Shown here in pieces: positions 9,401-24,400 of a stretch of DNA of 64,000 nt. Source of the DNA: Tyto alba. Its lineage: Eukaryota; Chordata; Aves; Strigiformes; Tytonidae. The notes below the pieces were generated by a model that saw only the letters and a program-made list of their open reading frames with translations, had not been told where the DNA came from and did not search any database. Position numbers and translations under genes: made by a program. How positions within the stretch are numbered: the first letter of the stretch is position 1; each line of letters opens with the position of its first letter. Where the stretch lies: contig NW_024881278.1 of NCBI RefSeq assembly GCF_018691265.1, positions 8,866,001 through 8,930,000 on the forward strand. The letters are read 5' to 3'.

Positions 9401-12400
9401 TCCTTCCTTTGTTAGTTTTAAATCACAGGAATTAAATTGTAAACAAAATGACAGTTGCTCTTCTGAGATCCTACTGATGTAGGAGGATAAAAATCAGAGA
9501 AAATATGATAATAGGGGAGGGGTGAGGGAAAGGAACATGTATTTCTGTAAATAAGGGGTTGTGGGAGCACCAGGATCAATAACACCCAGTTTCTGATTGC
9601 TTCAAGTCTCCTAGCTACCATCTCTGTAAGTTTGTCCAATACCCAAACTGAAATAAAAGATTCCTTATAAGTTTTTGTTGCTTGTAACATCTTCCAAGTC
9701 TCTACAGCCCTTTAGCATCTGAGTTTCTCTTTCTGTGGGGTACTCTGCCAGTATGACAATACAAAACACTAACCAGAATAACAAAATTGTTTTAAGGTGG
9801 ATGTTTGCTTGTTAGGTAAACGACCAGAGAATTTCTTTTATTTCTTTTATTGCTATAAAGATGCTAACCTTCAGAACTTTTGTAAAGTCAGTAGGAACTT
9901 TTTTCCAAATACAGGGTGTGAAAGTGTCAACAGCATGGCCTTCTTTTAGGATAGACTTGAAAAATAATGGTCTTATAAGTGGTGGTGGCGACATACAAGT
10001 TTGGCTCTTTCACACTGGCCATAAATTAAGCACTCTACACAGTTTCCCAGAGCAGTTTGTAAGGGATTTTTTTCAGCATAAAAATGTATCTCTGCTCTTT
10101 AAGACTTTATTTCTGTGGCTGTTCTTGGGTAAAAATATTATGTTCAAAACTGAAACATGTCTTTCAGTGTTTCCTCCTCAGATACAATTGAAAGGTTTAT
10201 TTTAACATCTTTGCATGGTGTAGTGTATTTCCCTTGAATTCTTCTTCATGTTTCAAGAATTGCTCTGTCATGACACAGTGATTTTTATGAATAATGGTGC
10301 AATAGGAACAACAGCTACTGTCTGCTCTGTAATCTAGATGATGTCACTCTGCTCATGCATAAAACGGGGTGAAGTACTGATACTTTCAGGTTTTTGTTTC
10401 GTGAAGGTGATGAGCCTTTTTTTCATGGTGATGGTGTTCTTATTAACTTTGAGTGTGATTTGACTGAGAACTTTGTTTGTTTAAGGCTGGAAATTACAGA
10501 GTTGGTCTACAGGTAGTCTCTATGAACAATCTCTGGTGATTTAAGTTGGCCACTACCATTCACATTACACTTAGAAGGAAGAAAAAGTGGGAGCTTACCC
10601 ATAGCTGCTATTGAATGCACTGAGCTGCCTGGAAGATGGTGACAACTATTGAGTTAAGGGTCTGGATTTTTAATTTTTTAATACTGAATAATCTTAAGGA
10701 TGGTAACCTTGTTTGGAAAGTAGTGCTGATTTGGTGCAGTTGCCAAACCCAACTTGTTTTACAGATTTGTGGGTTGTGTGGATCCTGAACCTTGGTATTT
10801 GCTGAGGTGGGTCGTTAGACCATGTATGTGCTCACCCTTGGTTTTGAGCGTACTGATGGACTAAATTGTGCATCAGGAGACTGGGTGCAGGGTGGTGTTT
10901 GAATTAATAACATGCACTTCAGAGCCTGTGCTGTGGCACTTCACTCCTGGATGCACGCATAAAAGCCGAGCTGTTTCCAGAGTTACAGTACTTTATGTGT
11001 ATTTCAACCACATTGTTGGAGAATCTGCTATTTAAATCCTGAGCTGGAAAATGGCAATGTTTTGTACATTGGTGTATGTGTTAGGAGTACTGCTGCTAAC
11101 AGATGTGGAGTGCTGCTCATGTCCATTGCTTTTATCCTTTTCTCTGTTGAGCAGCGGACAGTAGATTGGATACTGCTACACACAGACTACAGTTTAGATT
11201 AAATGTGAAATTTGTTAGGTTGCTAAGTGCAATCCTTAATCTTTTTCTTTAAAACATACAAATTAAGAAAACCCATGTTTTTAATTTAACTCCCTCAATC
11301 AAAAATGAGATAATAAAGTAGAGCAGTGGGTTTTTTTTACTTATGGCACTGTCTTGGTTTGCACAGCTCTGTAAAGCTAGGTTAATACAGGCTTAGTGGA
11401 AATTTTCATTTGGAGACATTCAAAAGTGACTGCTTCCAAACTGAATTTAGAACAGCTGTTGTTCCTTGGATTTCATGTGAAATTTGAGGTGTTAAAGTTA
11501 TTTTAGAAACTATTTTAATTGAAGGGTGTTTTTTGGTAATGGTATGTTTCCATGCTGATGTTCCTTTGAAGAAATCAAGGAAAATTATATTTTGGGCTTT
11601 TATTTAGCATGTAAAGCTCTAATCTGAAAAAGTGGGAGTTTTTTGGGGTTTGGTTTTTGTGTGTGTGTTCTGTTGTTTTGTTTTGTTTTTTTTTTTTGGT
11701 TGGTTGTTTTGGTTTTGTTTTTGTTTTTTTTTTTAAAGGTGAGTAAAAATTGTATGTAGTTTCTGGGGTGAGTCTACTAATAATAAAAGTTTATCATCAA
11801 CCAGGGTATGACTGCAAGGTTGTCTCTTCATCTCCTTTAATTTTTTAAGTACTTGAGATAAAGAAAACCCCTCAGGATTGAGAGAACTTTGTGTAAGTAA
11901 CATAAAACCAAGGGACTTTGGAAGTTCATGAAATTAAGGCAGGACTTGTAACTACTTAAATGACTGCAATAATGTTTGGTAGTTAAAAATAAAAGGAAAG
12001 TTGGTACGTTAAAGACACAATTATTGTCCCCTCTAGATTTTTTTTATATGAGGAAGAGTAATGAGAGCTTGGCAATAAACTCAGATTCTTATTAAATGAT
12101 ACCTGAGTAGATTGTTTCCCTAAATTTTAAACTGTAGTAAGGCAAGTAAGGGTGATTTGCAGTTACCTAATGAGCCAACTGTTTCATCTTCTATATAGAC
12201 GAGTTGTCATGTGTACCCTCATGAATGTCTTGCTATTTCCTGTATGTTGCTGTAAAAGCTGTAAAGTGTTAATTAATCAGGAGCGTTAGCCAGTGGATCA
12301 CCTATCCTTGCTTGGGCAACGGAGTTACAATATACATGTTTTTGGAAGGCCATGGCTGATAACGTTTGCCAGCTTGCCTTCGATTTCAGTGCTCAGATTT

Positions 12401-15400
12401 TTGAATTTGCTAGGTGGTGTTTACAACAGCAGTAACCCGAGAGCTATTTGTGAGTAAATGTAAAAATATAAATATAAAAATATAACCGAATACCTGCAAT
12501 TCAACCCGTACCTTGCCATTTATAAATACTTCTTCAGTCAATGTGATTTGCCGGAAGTCATTTTTTTATTTTATCTGAAATGATGAACAGTGCGTGAAAC
12601 GTTCCCCGAGGAGAACAGAAGAATGAGCCTTACCCTGCCACAAGTTAAACAAATATCTATATAGCAGTGATGCCAGTTACTGCGCCGGGCTACCTGCCAG
12701 CTCCTGGTAAGCCCCCTGGAGAAGCAGCCTTGCCCGCCGGCGCGGCGGGCGGCAGAAGCTGGGTTCCGGGGCGAGCAGTGGAGGAGGGTGGGGGACGCGG
12801 GCACGCTGGCGGCGGAGGGGCTGTGCCTGCCACCACCCCCGGGTCGGGCACGTCGCCTGCCTCCCCGGTGCCCGGAGGAGCGTGGGGGAGCCGCTGTGGT
12901 CGGCGCCGCTTTCCACTGCTCCTCACCGGGAACACGTACGCGGCGAAGGAGTAGAGAAATGGCGGTGTCGAAACGTATGCAGAAAATTAAGGAATTTGGA
13001 AGTGAAATGTCCAAGCAAGCTGTGTGTCTGACCGAGCAATGGAATTGTTGGGTGTGTGGCGTATTCATTACATTTCGGATTTATTTATTTATTTTTTTAA
13101 GCGAAATGGGCAGTGGTATAAGGATGACAATTCACATGCAGAATCGCAAGAAATTCGTACTTTCTGAATGAATGTCTACTCTTAGGGCAGTAAATGGGAA
13201 TATTGTTATTGGCCTCTTGGGGTTAGAAAGTGTTCTCCTATGTATCTTGCTAAGGAATATAAGGAACAAAATAGTTCAATAGGAAAAGGATGTAGCTGTA
13301 AGAATGCATGCTTACATCAGAGTAACAGATGAGTCACCACTGAAATGCCACATTTATAGAAAAAGAGAATTTACTTTTTTTGATGAGGCAGTTCCTTTCT
13401 CCTCTTTCACAATTTAAAGGGAAAGTTTCCTTTTTGTGTAGATTTTAATGACCTCATTCCTTCGTATGAAATCCCTGTAAATGAAAGCCTTGTTTTCTCC
13501 TACAGTTGTGTTTAACAGAACGCATTCAGAGAGGAGTAATTGCACTTAGCTTGCAAATTCAAGACCAGTAGTTTGTAGGAAACAAATATCATGTAGAAGA
13601 GTTTCCATGCACTACTTGTTTCCATAGTATAAGCAACCAAACAAAGCCTTACTATCGAAAAGGTATTAATTTTTTATTTAAAAAAAAAAAAACCCAACCC
13701 CAAACCACTGTCCAAGGCTAAAGACATTCTTTCTTCTGTAGTTGTGTGATATTATTGGGTCATCTTGTTGTAGTCAGCTTCGTTGTCTTGATTAATTAAT
13801 AGGTTTCTTGAGAGGTGAAACTTCAATGAGAAGACGTGTTGTTAATAATTCTTGCCCTTTATCCTCTTAATTTTGGGTGGAATCATCTATCTTTTCTTGA
13901 CCAAATCAGTTACAATAAAGAGCAAACAGATGAAGTTAAAGTGTGTTTTTGCAAATATCAGGTTTAGAAAACGTTGGGTTTTTCTCCTTCTTAAAAAGTA
14001 AATTTATTTCAAATTTTAGACCTGAGTTAAGGCTTAGGGATGTTATGCATGCTTGGGTTTCCATTCTTCTGCTAAATGAATTGCAAATATTATATGTTCT
14101 GAATTGATCTGCTTGTCAGATAAATTTAATAACTGGATTTACAATTTGCGTATAGAAATCATTGCTGGCGTTTGTTTTTTCCAACAGTACCTGCTTGTTT
14201 TGATGATATAGAAGCCACTGAAGCCACTTAGATATCTAAGACACATCCCATTGACGTTTTTATTTTGGTTTGGTTTTGTTTTTTTTTTTTTAATGAATAA
14301 ACCTAAGCCACACTGCAAACTTTCCTAATTTAAGTGGAAATGGAAATTTCCCTATTTTACTTGCAAGGATGGAATCATAATTTAGTATAGAATATTTAAT
14401 GATGTCACTAAAATTGTTTTGGATTGCATTTATTTCGTACTCTAAACTTTCATGAAGACAACAATTTTCAGCTTTCTCATGTTGTGTAATAACTCCCTTT
14501 GTTCCTTCTTTCAGATATTGTGGATGGAAGTGACCTGAAGCAATTTTTTGAGAACAATTATTCTCAAATTTATTTTATATTCTATGAAAACTTCATAACA
14601 CTGGAAAATAGCTTGAAACAAAAAGGTAAGTTTTAGAGTTTCGGCAGTGATTGGTGAGTCATTTTCCCCTGTCTGTTCTCAAAAGCATTCTAGTAGAGAT
14701 TATCTAATGATTATATAGTCTGTAATTATCTATATTTGCATTAATAGTTTCATGTATTATTAATTAGTATGGATATTTGATTTTTATGGTATCAGAAGAG
14801 ATGAGCATGGGAAATTGCTCTCTGAATGTCATAAGTAACTGAAAAGAATTCAAAATACATTTTTATAGCTAAATGTTATTTCAGCACAAAAATCAGGTCT
14901 TGTGCATTTATACATGTATCCTCTCATCTTGTTTTGAAGTATTGAAGGCCTTCATCCTACAGTTACACATAGGTCTGTTGAACTGAAACATCGCCAGAGA
15001 CCCACAGAACAAATCTCAGTGTTGAAGATACGTTGGTAGAAATAGCTGTTTTCTTGGAGATGAGCACAGTGGCAATGCTTTGCAGATCTGGGACTCTACA
15101 TGTCCCTCATTCATAATCACAAGAGAGACAGACACGGAAGTTTGGCAACTTCTTGCTCTCTTGATATTAGATAAGGATGAAGAAAAAAAAAAAAACCTGA
15201 GTGCAGCATCTTAGACTTCAGTTGAATAACAACAGTAATTTTGTTGTCTGCGTCATACTGTATATTTATGGCAAACAATATTATTTTCTGTTTCGCAGGG
15301 AATAAATCGCAAAGGGAGGAGCTGGACTCCATTCTCTTTCTTTTTGAAGTAAGTTTTCCATACAATGAAACTAATTTTTATTTTAAATCCCTTTGTCATT

Positions 15401-18400
15401 ATGTGCTTACTTAGACCTTTACAATGAGAGGTGAAACCAGGTCTAAATCCAAATGACAGTAGGTGTCCATGACTATTCAAGGTGAAAGGCAGAAAAGAAC
15501 TAGAGTGTGCATTAAGTTTTCAGCTACAACAACAAAAAGTTTACAATGCAGTGGGAATGTTGGTTGAATGAATATCTAGAATTAAGAGATTTTCTCAAAG
15601 TGACTTGAAAATCATACAGTAATATATCTGTCTTAGGGAATTGAAGAGCAACTCTTTGAAAATGCCCTGGTTTTTTTTTGAGTAGAATTTGGGAGCAAGC
15701 GATCAATAGTTTCATAGCCTCTGTTAGGCTAAAGCTTTCAAAACAGACTTTTTTATTTTCTCTCTCTCTTTTTTTTTTTTTTTTTTAAATTAACTGAGTT
15801 ATTGCTTCTGTATTTTATGGAGGGCTAGTTGAAAACAACAGTACTTTTTTTGCTACACTTTGTCAGTATCAAGTTCAGTGTTGTGTTTATTCTGAATGTG
15901 TCCCAGCAGGAGTTTGGGCTCTACTCCTTTCAGACAGAGGCATCTATTATGACTGCAGTATTTGGCCTTGCAGCACAAGGAAATAAAAGGATGAGAGTTG
16001 TCAACTACTGCTTATCACTTTGATCAGTGTGTGAAATGTTAATTTGTTTAACTTTTTTTTTTTTTATTTATTATTATTTTATTCAGTGGAGCATCTTTTA
16101 CTTCCAGAAGTATATCCTTCACAGCACTGGTAGTCATAGTATTTGCAGTGTCTAGGGAGGAAATGTTAACTAGCTAACTTTTGCATAATCAAATTAGGGT
16201 GCCTTTAAATTAAAGAAGAATAGACTGTGATAGATCATTTTCCAAGCCTCCTCTTTAATTAGAGATACTACCTAAATATATTTGGATGTGAGAAAAATAT
16301 CACTGGACCAGATGAAAGCCTAACATATAAAAAAGTTTTTATAATACACACCAGAAGTCTTGGTGTAATCTCTACCTGTCTCTGAAGTCAGAGATCAGTG
16401 GCACCTTTAGTTTTGTGGTTTTTTTTTTTTTTTTAACAATTCATTAGGTAAATAATTGGCCTGATTTCTCTCTGAAGGATAAATACACACATTTGTTGAT
16501 TTCTCTTTGTTAATCCAGCTACTAACTTTTTACTTGAGTATTGCATCACAGAAATCTTAAATTAGTTTATATTTTGGGTTATTTTTTGGTAGGTGTAGTA
16601 AAAAAAAAGCCCCAAACTGTAAATGGGACACTAGAAGTTAAAATGAAGGTTAAGTGTTTTCAACTCTTATCCCTCCATCTAAAAATGGAAAAAAAACTAA
16701 ACCCAAAACAACCCAAACTAAAAAACTCAGAAATACATGGCTTCATTTTTTTTTCACTGATGTGTAGTTTGTAATTAAAATAATATTTACACTGACATTA
16801 AAAACAATGCTCTTTAGCCTAATATGCCAGTAAGATAAAAAATGGCCATTAAAATGATAACATGAAATGCTGGGATTTTTGTGGTCTCATCTTCTGACTT
16901 TGATGTAGCAAGTTCATCTCCGTTTTCCTCTTCTCCTTTGCTCCTTTAATTACAAGACTACATTTTCAGACTGAAATCTGAAAATCTAAGTGTTTTCTGC
17001 TACTTAGGTTATTAGTAAAAGTCTGCTGTAGGATTTTTGCATGAGTCAGTGTCAGAGAAGATGAGCTCATACATCTGCTAGGAACATATTTGGGGCAGAG
17101 AAATTCTTCTTCCTCCTCCCTCCCCACCCCCGGTGAAGAAGGTATCACCACAGTTACTGAGCAAGGCTGTGCAATTTAATGGCAGCTCATTAATACGCTT
17201 ACTCTGTGGTCTTGAATAGGTAATTAAATTTCTGTGGCTATGTCATTGAATGGAAAATAGCTAATGCTTATTCACCCGGTTAAAGTGAATAAATATGCAT
17301 TCCTCTGTCTTGAAAATGGGTGGCTAATAACAGCTTGGTTAACACTGCTTAGAACATCAGGCGAACATCCTGTATGAAGAAGGAAAAAATACATAGTTAT
17401 GTATGAACAAAGTGTTGCTTTGGGTCCCAATTGAGGAAAATTCTATTATAGCCTAGTCATCAACGGCTTTGAGGAGGAAGAAATCATTTAAGATATTTGT
17501 GTTCAATTTGGAGCTATCTGCTTTGTGATGTTTATCTACTGGAAGTAAGTTGCAATCCATTTCACATTGTAGGAAAACAGCTTTTTATAGGGCCTTTTAA
17601 TGCACAGACCGAGAATGTATCAGTCTGAACACAGGACAAGAAAAAATGTAAATGCCGAATAATTAAACATTCATATTGTAAGCCACAGGAAACAAAACTA
17701 ATTGATTGTTAAGCTTGTCATATTTAATCTGATGTCATTGTGAGCCAGAGGGTTCCTAGAGTTTCCTTCTAATTAGCTAAATAGGTAATTATTTAGGATT
17801 AACAAATCCTGAATCCAGGTGCTGGAGGTTAACAGGTTAAAAATCAATAAAAATATTTATTAGAGGAACTGACTTGGGCCTTTTCTGGTATAGTTTTGCT
17901 GCTGTTCTTGAGTGACACCTAGTGTGTGTATTAAGCAAAAGTAACAAATGCCTTTTCCACAAATCCTTTGGAAGCTAAGTTGACTGAGTTGTAATTTATT
18001 GAAGCCTTAATTTTATGCATCAGCAACATAGCTTGGCCACTCAGCAATATCAAACAATGTATTAGTCAAAGAAAAAATATTAATCTAAAGAGAGTAATAT
18101 GAAAGGTAACAGTTCATTTTGTAAAGTGCTTTTTTTACAAGTAATGCTACGAAGTTCCTGGATCTAATTTTATATTCTCTGAAGTGCTTTGGCCTTGTCT
18201 TTTTCCAAGTAGATATTAATGAAATTACGCAGCAACTGTAATTCTTATCTGTATTATTTTTCCCTGTTTCAACTAAAAGGCCAAAATGATGTGAAAACCA
18301 AATTTGTTTCTTCTCTGGTAAGGCTTTATTATCTCCAGATTTGTAGTGTATTTTCAGAACATGTTAATGTTGTTTCTTACACTGCTGTTCTCTCTGATTT

Positions 18401-21400
18401 GAGGATGTTGTTTGTTTTAGCTGTCAGCAGAGCACTGTGTGTCACAAAACTCACAAAAGATACACTACATTTATGTAAGTTTTCTAGGTCCCATAAAAGT
18501 ATTATGCCATACTTTGATTGTGAATGCTTGGATTTTTTTAATAATAAAAGTATTTTTCTTGCAGCATTGGATACCGATTCCTCTGTCACTGCATTTTTTT
18601 TTTATTGCATCTATAATGAAATAAGAGCAGACTGATGGCTTTGATATAATACATAGATCAGTTTCTTTCCATTGTCTATAATTATGCTTTATTAGTTAAG
18701 AACAGCCACATCTCTTATGCTGATGCAGTCATAAAATTCATTACACTGGCATAACATGCTCGCTGTATGAGATATTTTATGACAATTTTTCAGATACTCT
18801 TTCCAATATAGTAAAGCTTCCTAAAGTCACTTACAGTAGCTGCTGTTTTTTCTAGAAGTTTTTCAGATGCTGTCAGTGTAGTTTGGGTCTCACTGCAGCA
18901 TTGTAGGTAGCTGACAGGATGGGTTAGGTACTTCCACCTCCCGCAGGTGATACACATGCTGAAAGCTTCTCAGTATGGATTTCTTGTTCGCTTATTTTTT
19001 ACCAGTACACATTAATATAACATGAAGTGCCCTTGTGTTCCACAGGTTCTTATTTATAAAAGCATACTGTGTTTTTCATATAGCTTATACAAAAAGGTTT
19101 GTTTATGCAAGCCCATGTTTTCTATGGAACTTCTGGTTTCTTGAACCTGGTGAAACGTGAGCGGTATGAGTCCCTGAGTCAGGATACTGATTAAGCACAA
19201 TTTTTACATTTTTTTAAAGAATCTACAGAATTGTAACTCTGGAAAGGTATCTAATGTAGTTCATACTGACCTTGCTGTGATTATGCTTCTAGACCCTTTT
19301 ATCTGTCAAGCCAAGCCTTCCCCTGTATGCCTCTTGCCCTGCTGGAATGAGGAGAGGCTAGCTGTGGTTATAAACAGGAATAGACAGGGCAGTCTGGTTT
19401 GACCTTCCTTAGAAGTTCAGCAGCAAAATTCTAATGTATTATTCCTGGATCTGATTTGGAGTATCCCGAGTTACGTACACAGCAGGTGGATTTAAATATT
19501 AAGTGGATATAAAATAGAACATAAATGTGCTAATAGCCTTTGCAGTATTATACACTCTCAAACTCACAGCTTGCTTTGGCTTTTGTATAGCGCTTAGTGT
19601 TTTTCCAGAGATGATAATCAGTAAACTGTTAGAACTTGCCTGAGCTTACTTCATTTTGCAGCAGTAGCTACTGATTTTAGTACAGTCTTGTTGTCCTCAG
19701 AAGCACATCTAAATATAAACTACAAATGGCCACATACTCAGAAGATTAAGATGTGGTATAAATCCACTGAAACATGGATCGGTCTCCTATCAGAATGTGA
19801 ATGTAACGATTACAGAAGCAGCTGTATAGCCTAGATTTATTACTGCAGATGTGCACAAGTTAGTTGTTCTGCAAATGCTAATGATAATTCAGTATAGGTT
19901 TATAATTGGCTATAGTCTGTGAGCAGCCCTTTTGAAAAGTAGATTACAGACCATACGCAGTAAATACACTGCATCTGTCAGAGGAACACCTGCTGTGATG
20001 GTGGGTGACCAGATAGCTCTATGCTCTGATGCAGCCTAGGAATATATGCTGCTTTCTTAGTACTGCCTAGTAATGCACATAAATGTAATTTTAAAAATAT
20101 ATAACTTTAGTTCATCCTGGACTAAGATTGCTGTGGGTATTTTAAATACTTAATTCTTCCACTACATTGTAGGTCTACTTTACATAGACTACTATGTGAA
20201 TTAGCAGTATTGGGTAAGCAGTTTAAAACAAATCTCAAAGCCAGTGGTGACTTTTAGCAGGTCATTTTCAATTTCATAAAAACCTGCATCGTGAAACTTT
20301 CAGTAGTTTTTGATTCATAACTCTTCTACAGGACCTTAGTGCTGTGTTGCTGTTTTTATGAATGTGCAAAAGGATGTTCTATATCTGTAGCATTGTCTTA
20401 GGGTGGTTTGTTTACCTTAGGATGTCTTTCCTAATTACTTGATATATTTTGAATAAAACTGAATAAAATTGAATTCTGCAGAAATACATTGTGTATTGAA
20501 TGGCCAATGTGAAGAGTATTTGTAAAATTCTTTACAAGGAATAATCAAGTTAAATTATTGTTGTGTTCTTATTGCTACAGGTCCTGGTTTCTCATTTCTT
20601 GGGGTTATCCCCTTTATTTAACTTTTTTTTACTATTTGCTTTTTTTCTCATGCCTGTACAGATCAGTGGCTTAATTTCCCCATCTGCAGGTTATCTTACA
20701 CTTGAAATCAAATTACCATTAAGAGTCACAGCTTTAAATTCAGGTTGTAGGTTCTGTTACAGCTTTTCAATTGGTTCCCTGTGCCTACTGTGATTACGGC
20801 TTCTACTATTTAACCTGAAGTCTGTCACACACACTTGGATGACTGATTCTCATGCTCAGTAGAGTAAAAAGGGATTATTTGTTTATAACAATAAAATTGT
20901 TTATAGCCCTTCTTTCCTACACATAGGAAATTACTTTTTGAACCATCTACAGTTTGTTCTGCTGTAATTGTGATCAGTTGATCTATTATTGTTCTTAAAA
21001 TAACACTGATGCTATTCTTACAGCATTCTGTTGTAAATTTTAACTGTATGTTGCATATGTTTGACTTTAGAGATCTTACTTATTCTTGCCCTAGGCATAA
21101 CATTAAACAGTATCTTGCAGGCTGTGGGCAGACATTTTCCTCTCAATGAGTAACTGTAAATAATTTATTGATGCAATAAATGGACTATCCCTTTATTTAG
21201 ATGCAAGTGCTGCAGGCATAGTAACTTCATCGGGCTCCTGGCTTCACCTAAATTGGTGAATAATAGCTGGAAAATTTCTAAATTACTGCAGATTTTAGTA
21301 GTTGAACACTCTGAAACTCCTGTGGAGATACCACCGAACAGTACTTGAACATAGAGGCATAGGAGAACTATTCTACATTTGACTTGGCTTAAAGTAGATC

Positions 21401-24400
21401 CACCTGCCACTGACTAATAGAAGCTCCTTATCATGTGCAGGTTGTATTGAAAAAGCAATTTTTTTCCTCAGAATCCATTCTCCTGGAATGAACATTATTC
21501 TGAACTTGTCATTGACATTGCCTCTGAGAGCATGTTCAATCAGCAAGAACACATTTGTTTTTGTTGTGCTTAATAAGAGACTCTGCATGGCGTGTTACAG
21601 AACAGCTTCTTGCAGCTCTGGAAGGCAGAACAACAATGCTTATCATCTCACTTTTGTGTAAGTTAAGCTGGAAAACATTCAGGCCGTAGGGATCTTCGGT
21701 GTAAGGTTTGATAACAGCCTTAGCTTTCTCTACATTCTGCAACAGGGTAGCGCAGCACGCGATAATAGGCACAAAGCTGCCAGTCGTGATATGATTCAAC
21801 AAAGTTGGCAAAATAAAAGACTTTTAAAAAGAAATTTCAGTATTGCTTAAGTCAAAGTGAATCTGTTGACATACAAACCTCGGTATTTTTTATTTTACTT
21901 TGATAAAAGAGACAGATATATCTTTCAAAAAACAGCATCCTGTGTAAACTAAGATTTAAACTTAACATTATTCCTAGTCATGCAGGAAGTCTAGAAGAAA
22001 AAGAACTATGGATAATCAGTTAAAAGAACTGACAGATACCCTGATGTGTTGATCAGTAGTAATACCTAATTTCTATTTCAAGTGTGCTATAATGGATTAC
22101 CATATAGATGCAGCAAAGCACTAAGCATTAAATAGATCTATGTGTTTTCTGAAAAAGCAATATTATTTCGCACTGTGGGGTTTCTTAAAATATTTCTTAT
22201 TAGTGTACTGTGAAACTAGAAGCAAGATGTCAATAGGCAGTTTGGATTCACAGTGGTATTGCTAAAAGTCTAGGCTGGAGTGGAAGAAACTATAATTTGT
22301 TTTATAGGAATAGCAGTATGTGTTTTTTAGAACACCAGGGGTTGGGAGAGTGTAGAAAATGTTCTTGGAAATGCTAAGTTGAAAGGAGAACAACTGGAGC
22401 TTGTTCATGATTTAGGCAATCTTATGTTATACTGTAAGTGCACACATGTGAAAATTACTAGTTAAAAGCATTCTAGCTATAACTTGGAATTAACTTGTAA
22501 TGTTCGGAAGTTTTTGTTTAATAGTGTAGACTTTTAACCAATAATAACTTACTTTTGCATTGCAGGAGCAAATACAGACTCGGAATTTAGATAATTTATA
22601 TTCATTCTAATCTGCTGCAAAGCTTTCATATCTTCAGTAGATAGCTGTGATGCTAGCAGTCTGATGTGCTTTTTAAAACAGTATTTCTGTTTACTCTTTG
22701 GTAGTACTATGCAGGTGATTAATCACACTTTTATATTTTTTCGAAGTGCATCCATATACATATATATATATTATTTTTTTTTTTTCCTGATTTTGAGATG
22801 CCAAAAAGGAGAATGGCATGAGAAGTTACTTCAGTGTCCTAATTTTTGCTATATGAAAAGATTTTGGGATATGGAAGCTTACCTTAGATAGGAATTTCTG
22901 TCCTCTTACTACTTATTTCAACCCTTGATTTTTATTTTTTTTTTTTCAGTCACCCGACAAGAGTGTTTGACTCTGTTTTTTAAAGGAAAAAATCTGTAAG
23001 AATGTTCTTTCCTTCCCCAGCTCTTCCAGCTTCATGCAGTTTAAAGGTTAAGCTTGCTTTTCCCAGTGGTGGTTGTATTCAACAGCATTTGTTTTCCAGG
23101 TTTTTCTCTGGGTATAACCTAAAAGTCACAAACACTTGGATGCAACAGTTGTTATTAAGTTCTTTTTCAAAATGGGTCTTTATTATTCAGCGTTACCACT
23201 TTATCAGCTTATGCAGCTTACACCTTATCATAGTTCAGTTTCTGGAAGTGAACTTTGTGCTTCAGTTTAGGTGAAATTGTGTAAAATGTAAGATACTGCC
23301 TTCACTGCGTGCCATTGTGCCTCTGGCCTTTCCCAAATCACAGTTAACGCGCTTTGCATCTTGCAGAGGGCATAGTAAAACCCAGCTTCCTTCAATGCTT
23401 TATTGTGTTTTGAAACAACTAACAAGTGGTGGTTATTTATTTTGATCCTGAATCAATTGGGATGTGTAAACTGTAAAATTACTCTAAGAACGTTGCCGAA
23501 GCTCTTAAGAAATAATGTATTGTTTCTTTCAGCAACTAAGGAAAAATTACTTGTACATCCTCAGATTACTTGCATGAACTTTCATTCATAGTACATGAGT
23601 ATGCCATGTCTGGTGTTTGTACATCAGACTTCTAGTGAAGTAGACATATATTTTCTAAATATAATTTTTGTTTTACAATAAAGAATTCTACTGTATCATC
23701 TGAAATATACTAAGGCATTTCCAATAGTAGTATTAACAAATTTTGACAAATTTTTAATAAAACATTCTGATACAAGAGTGTCACTTGATTTTTTGGAATT
23801 TTAATACAATTGGTTCTCAAAAGTTAGTGATTTGAAACAAATGTGAGAGAATTTATATCCAAAGACAAGCTGAAGGTATCTTGCTAGTGTGGCCTGTAGA
23901 AGGAAATTAGTTTTCTTCTGACGATCTACTGTACTTCTTACCATGACTTAAGCGGTGGAAATAAAATACATGTTTTTGTCTGGTTGTCCTTAATAAACAT
24001 AAAGATGTTTGAAGGTTCCTCCCTGCAGTGTATTCTGATACTTAAATTCAGACCATTTGTTGTTGCCAGTTTGTGTTAGGGTTTTGTTTAATGGAGCCTT
24101 TCCTCATGTGCCTGGGGCATGCGGTATGGGATCAGTCTGACCTGTGCCTGGGTACAGTGATCTGGACTGGAAGGGTTCATGGTTTAGGTTAGAAGCTCCT
24201 TTCTGCCCTGTGCCAAGTTCGGTCAAGATTAATGTCAGAAGTAGTCTTGAAAAGTGGTGAGCTGCTATAATTTAATATTTAGATGGATAATGATAATTCT
24301 TTCTCTGTGGATCCTGCAATCTGATTGGCAGAAACGTGGTCCTTAGCTAACAGGTAAAGCCCAAATGTGAATCATGGCCTCATTTTTAGCCAGTCAGATC

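Larger units (their letters stand above)
5697..14514 (+). other. RALGAPA2: Intron 1 (8.8 kb)
   Basis: Starts in the CpG island and then becomes AT-rich. It holds a run of 30 T (6440-6469), a T/G-rich low-complexity tract (about 11639-11735), a small tandem duplication of gaagccact (14211-14228) and the internal CpG-rich island listed separately. I see no coding exon between exons 1 and 2; the human protein has no residues missing at this junction. Confidence 0.8.

Noticed and set aside
10407..10475. gtgatga ... ctga spacing like a C/D box snoRNA
   Set aside because: No good terminal stem next to the boxes, no clear C'/D' pair and no recognisable rRNA antisense stretch.
18219..18635. 138-codon open frame in intron 3
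   Set aside because: AT-rich, Phe/Leu/Tyr-rich composition, no splice context or family likeness; such frames are expected by chance in 11 kb.
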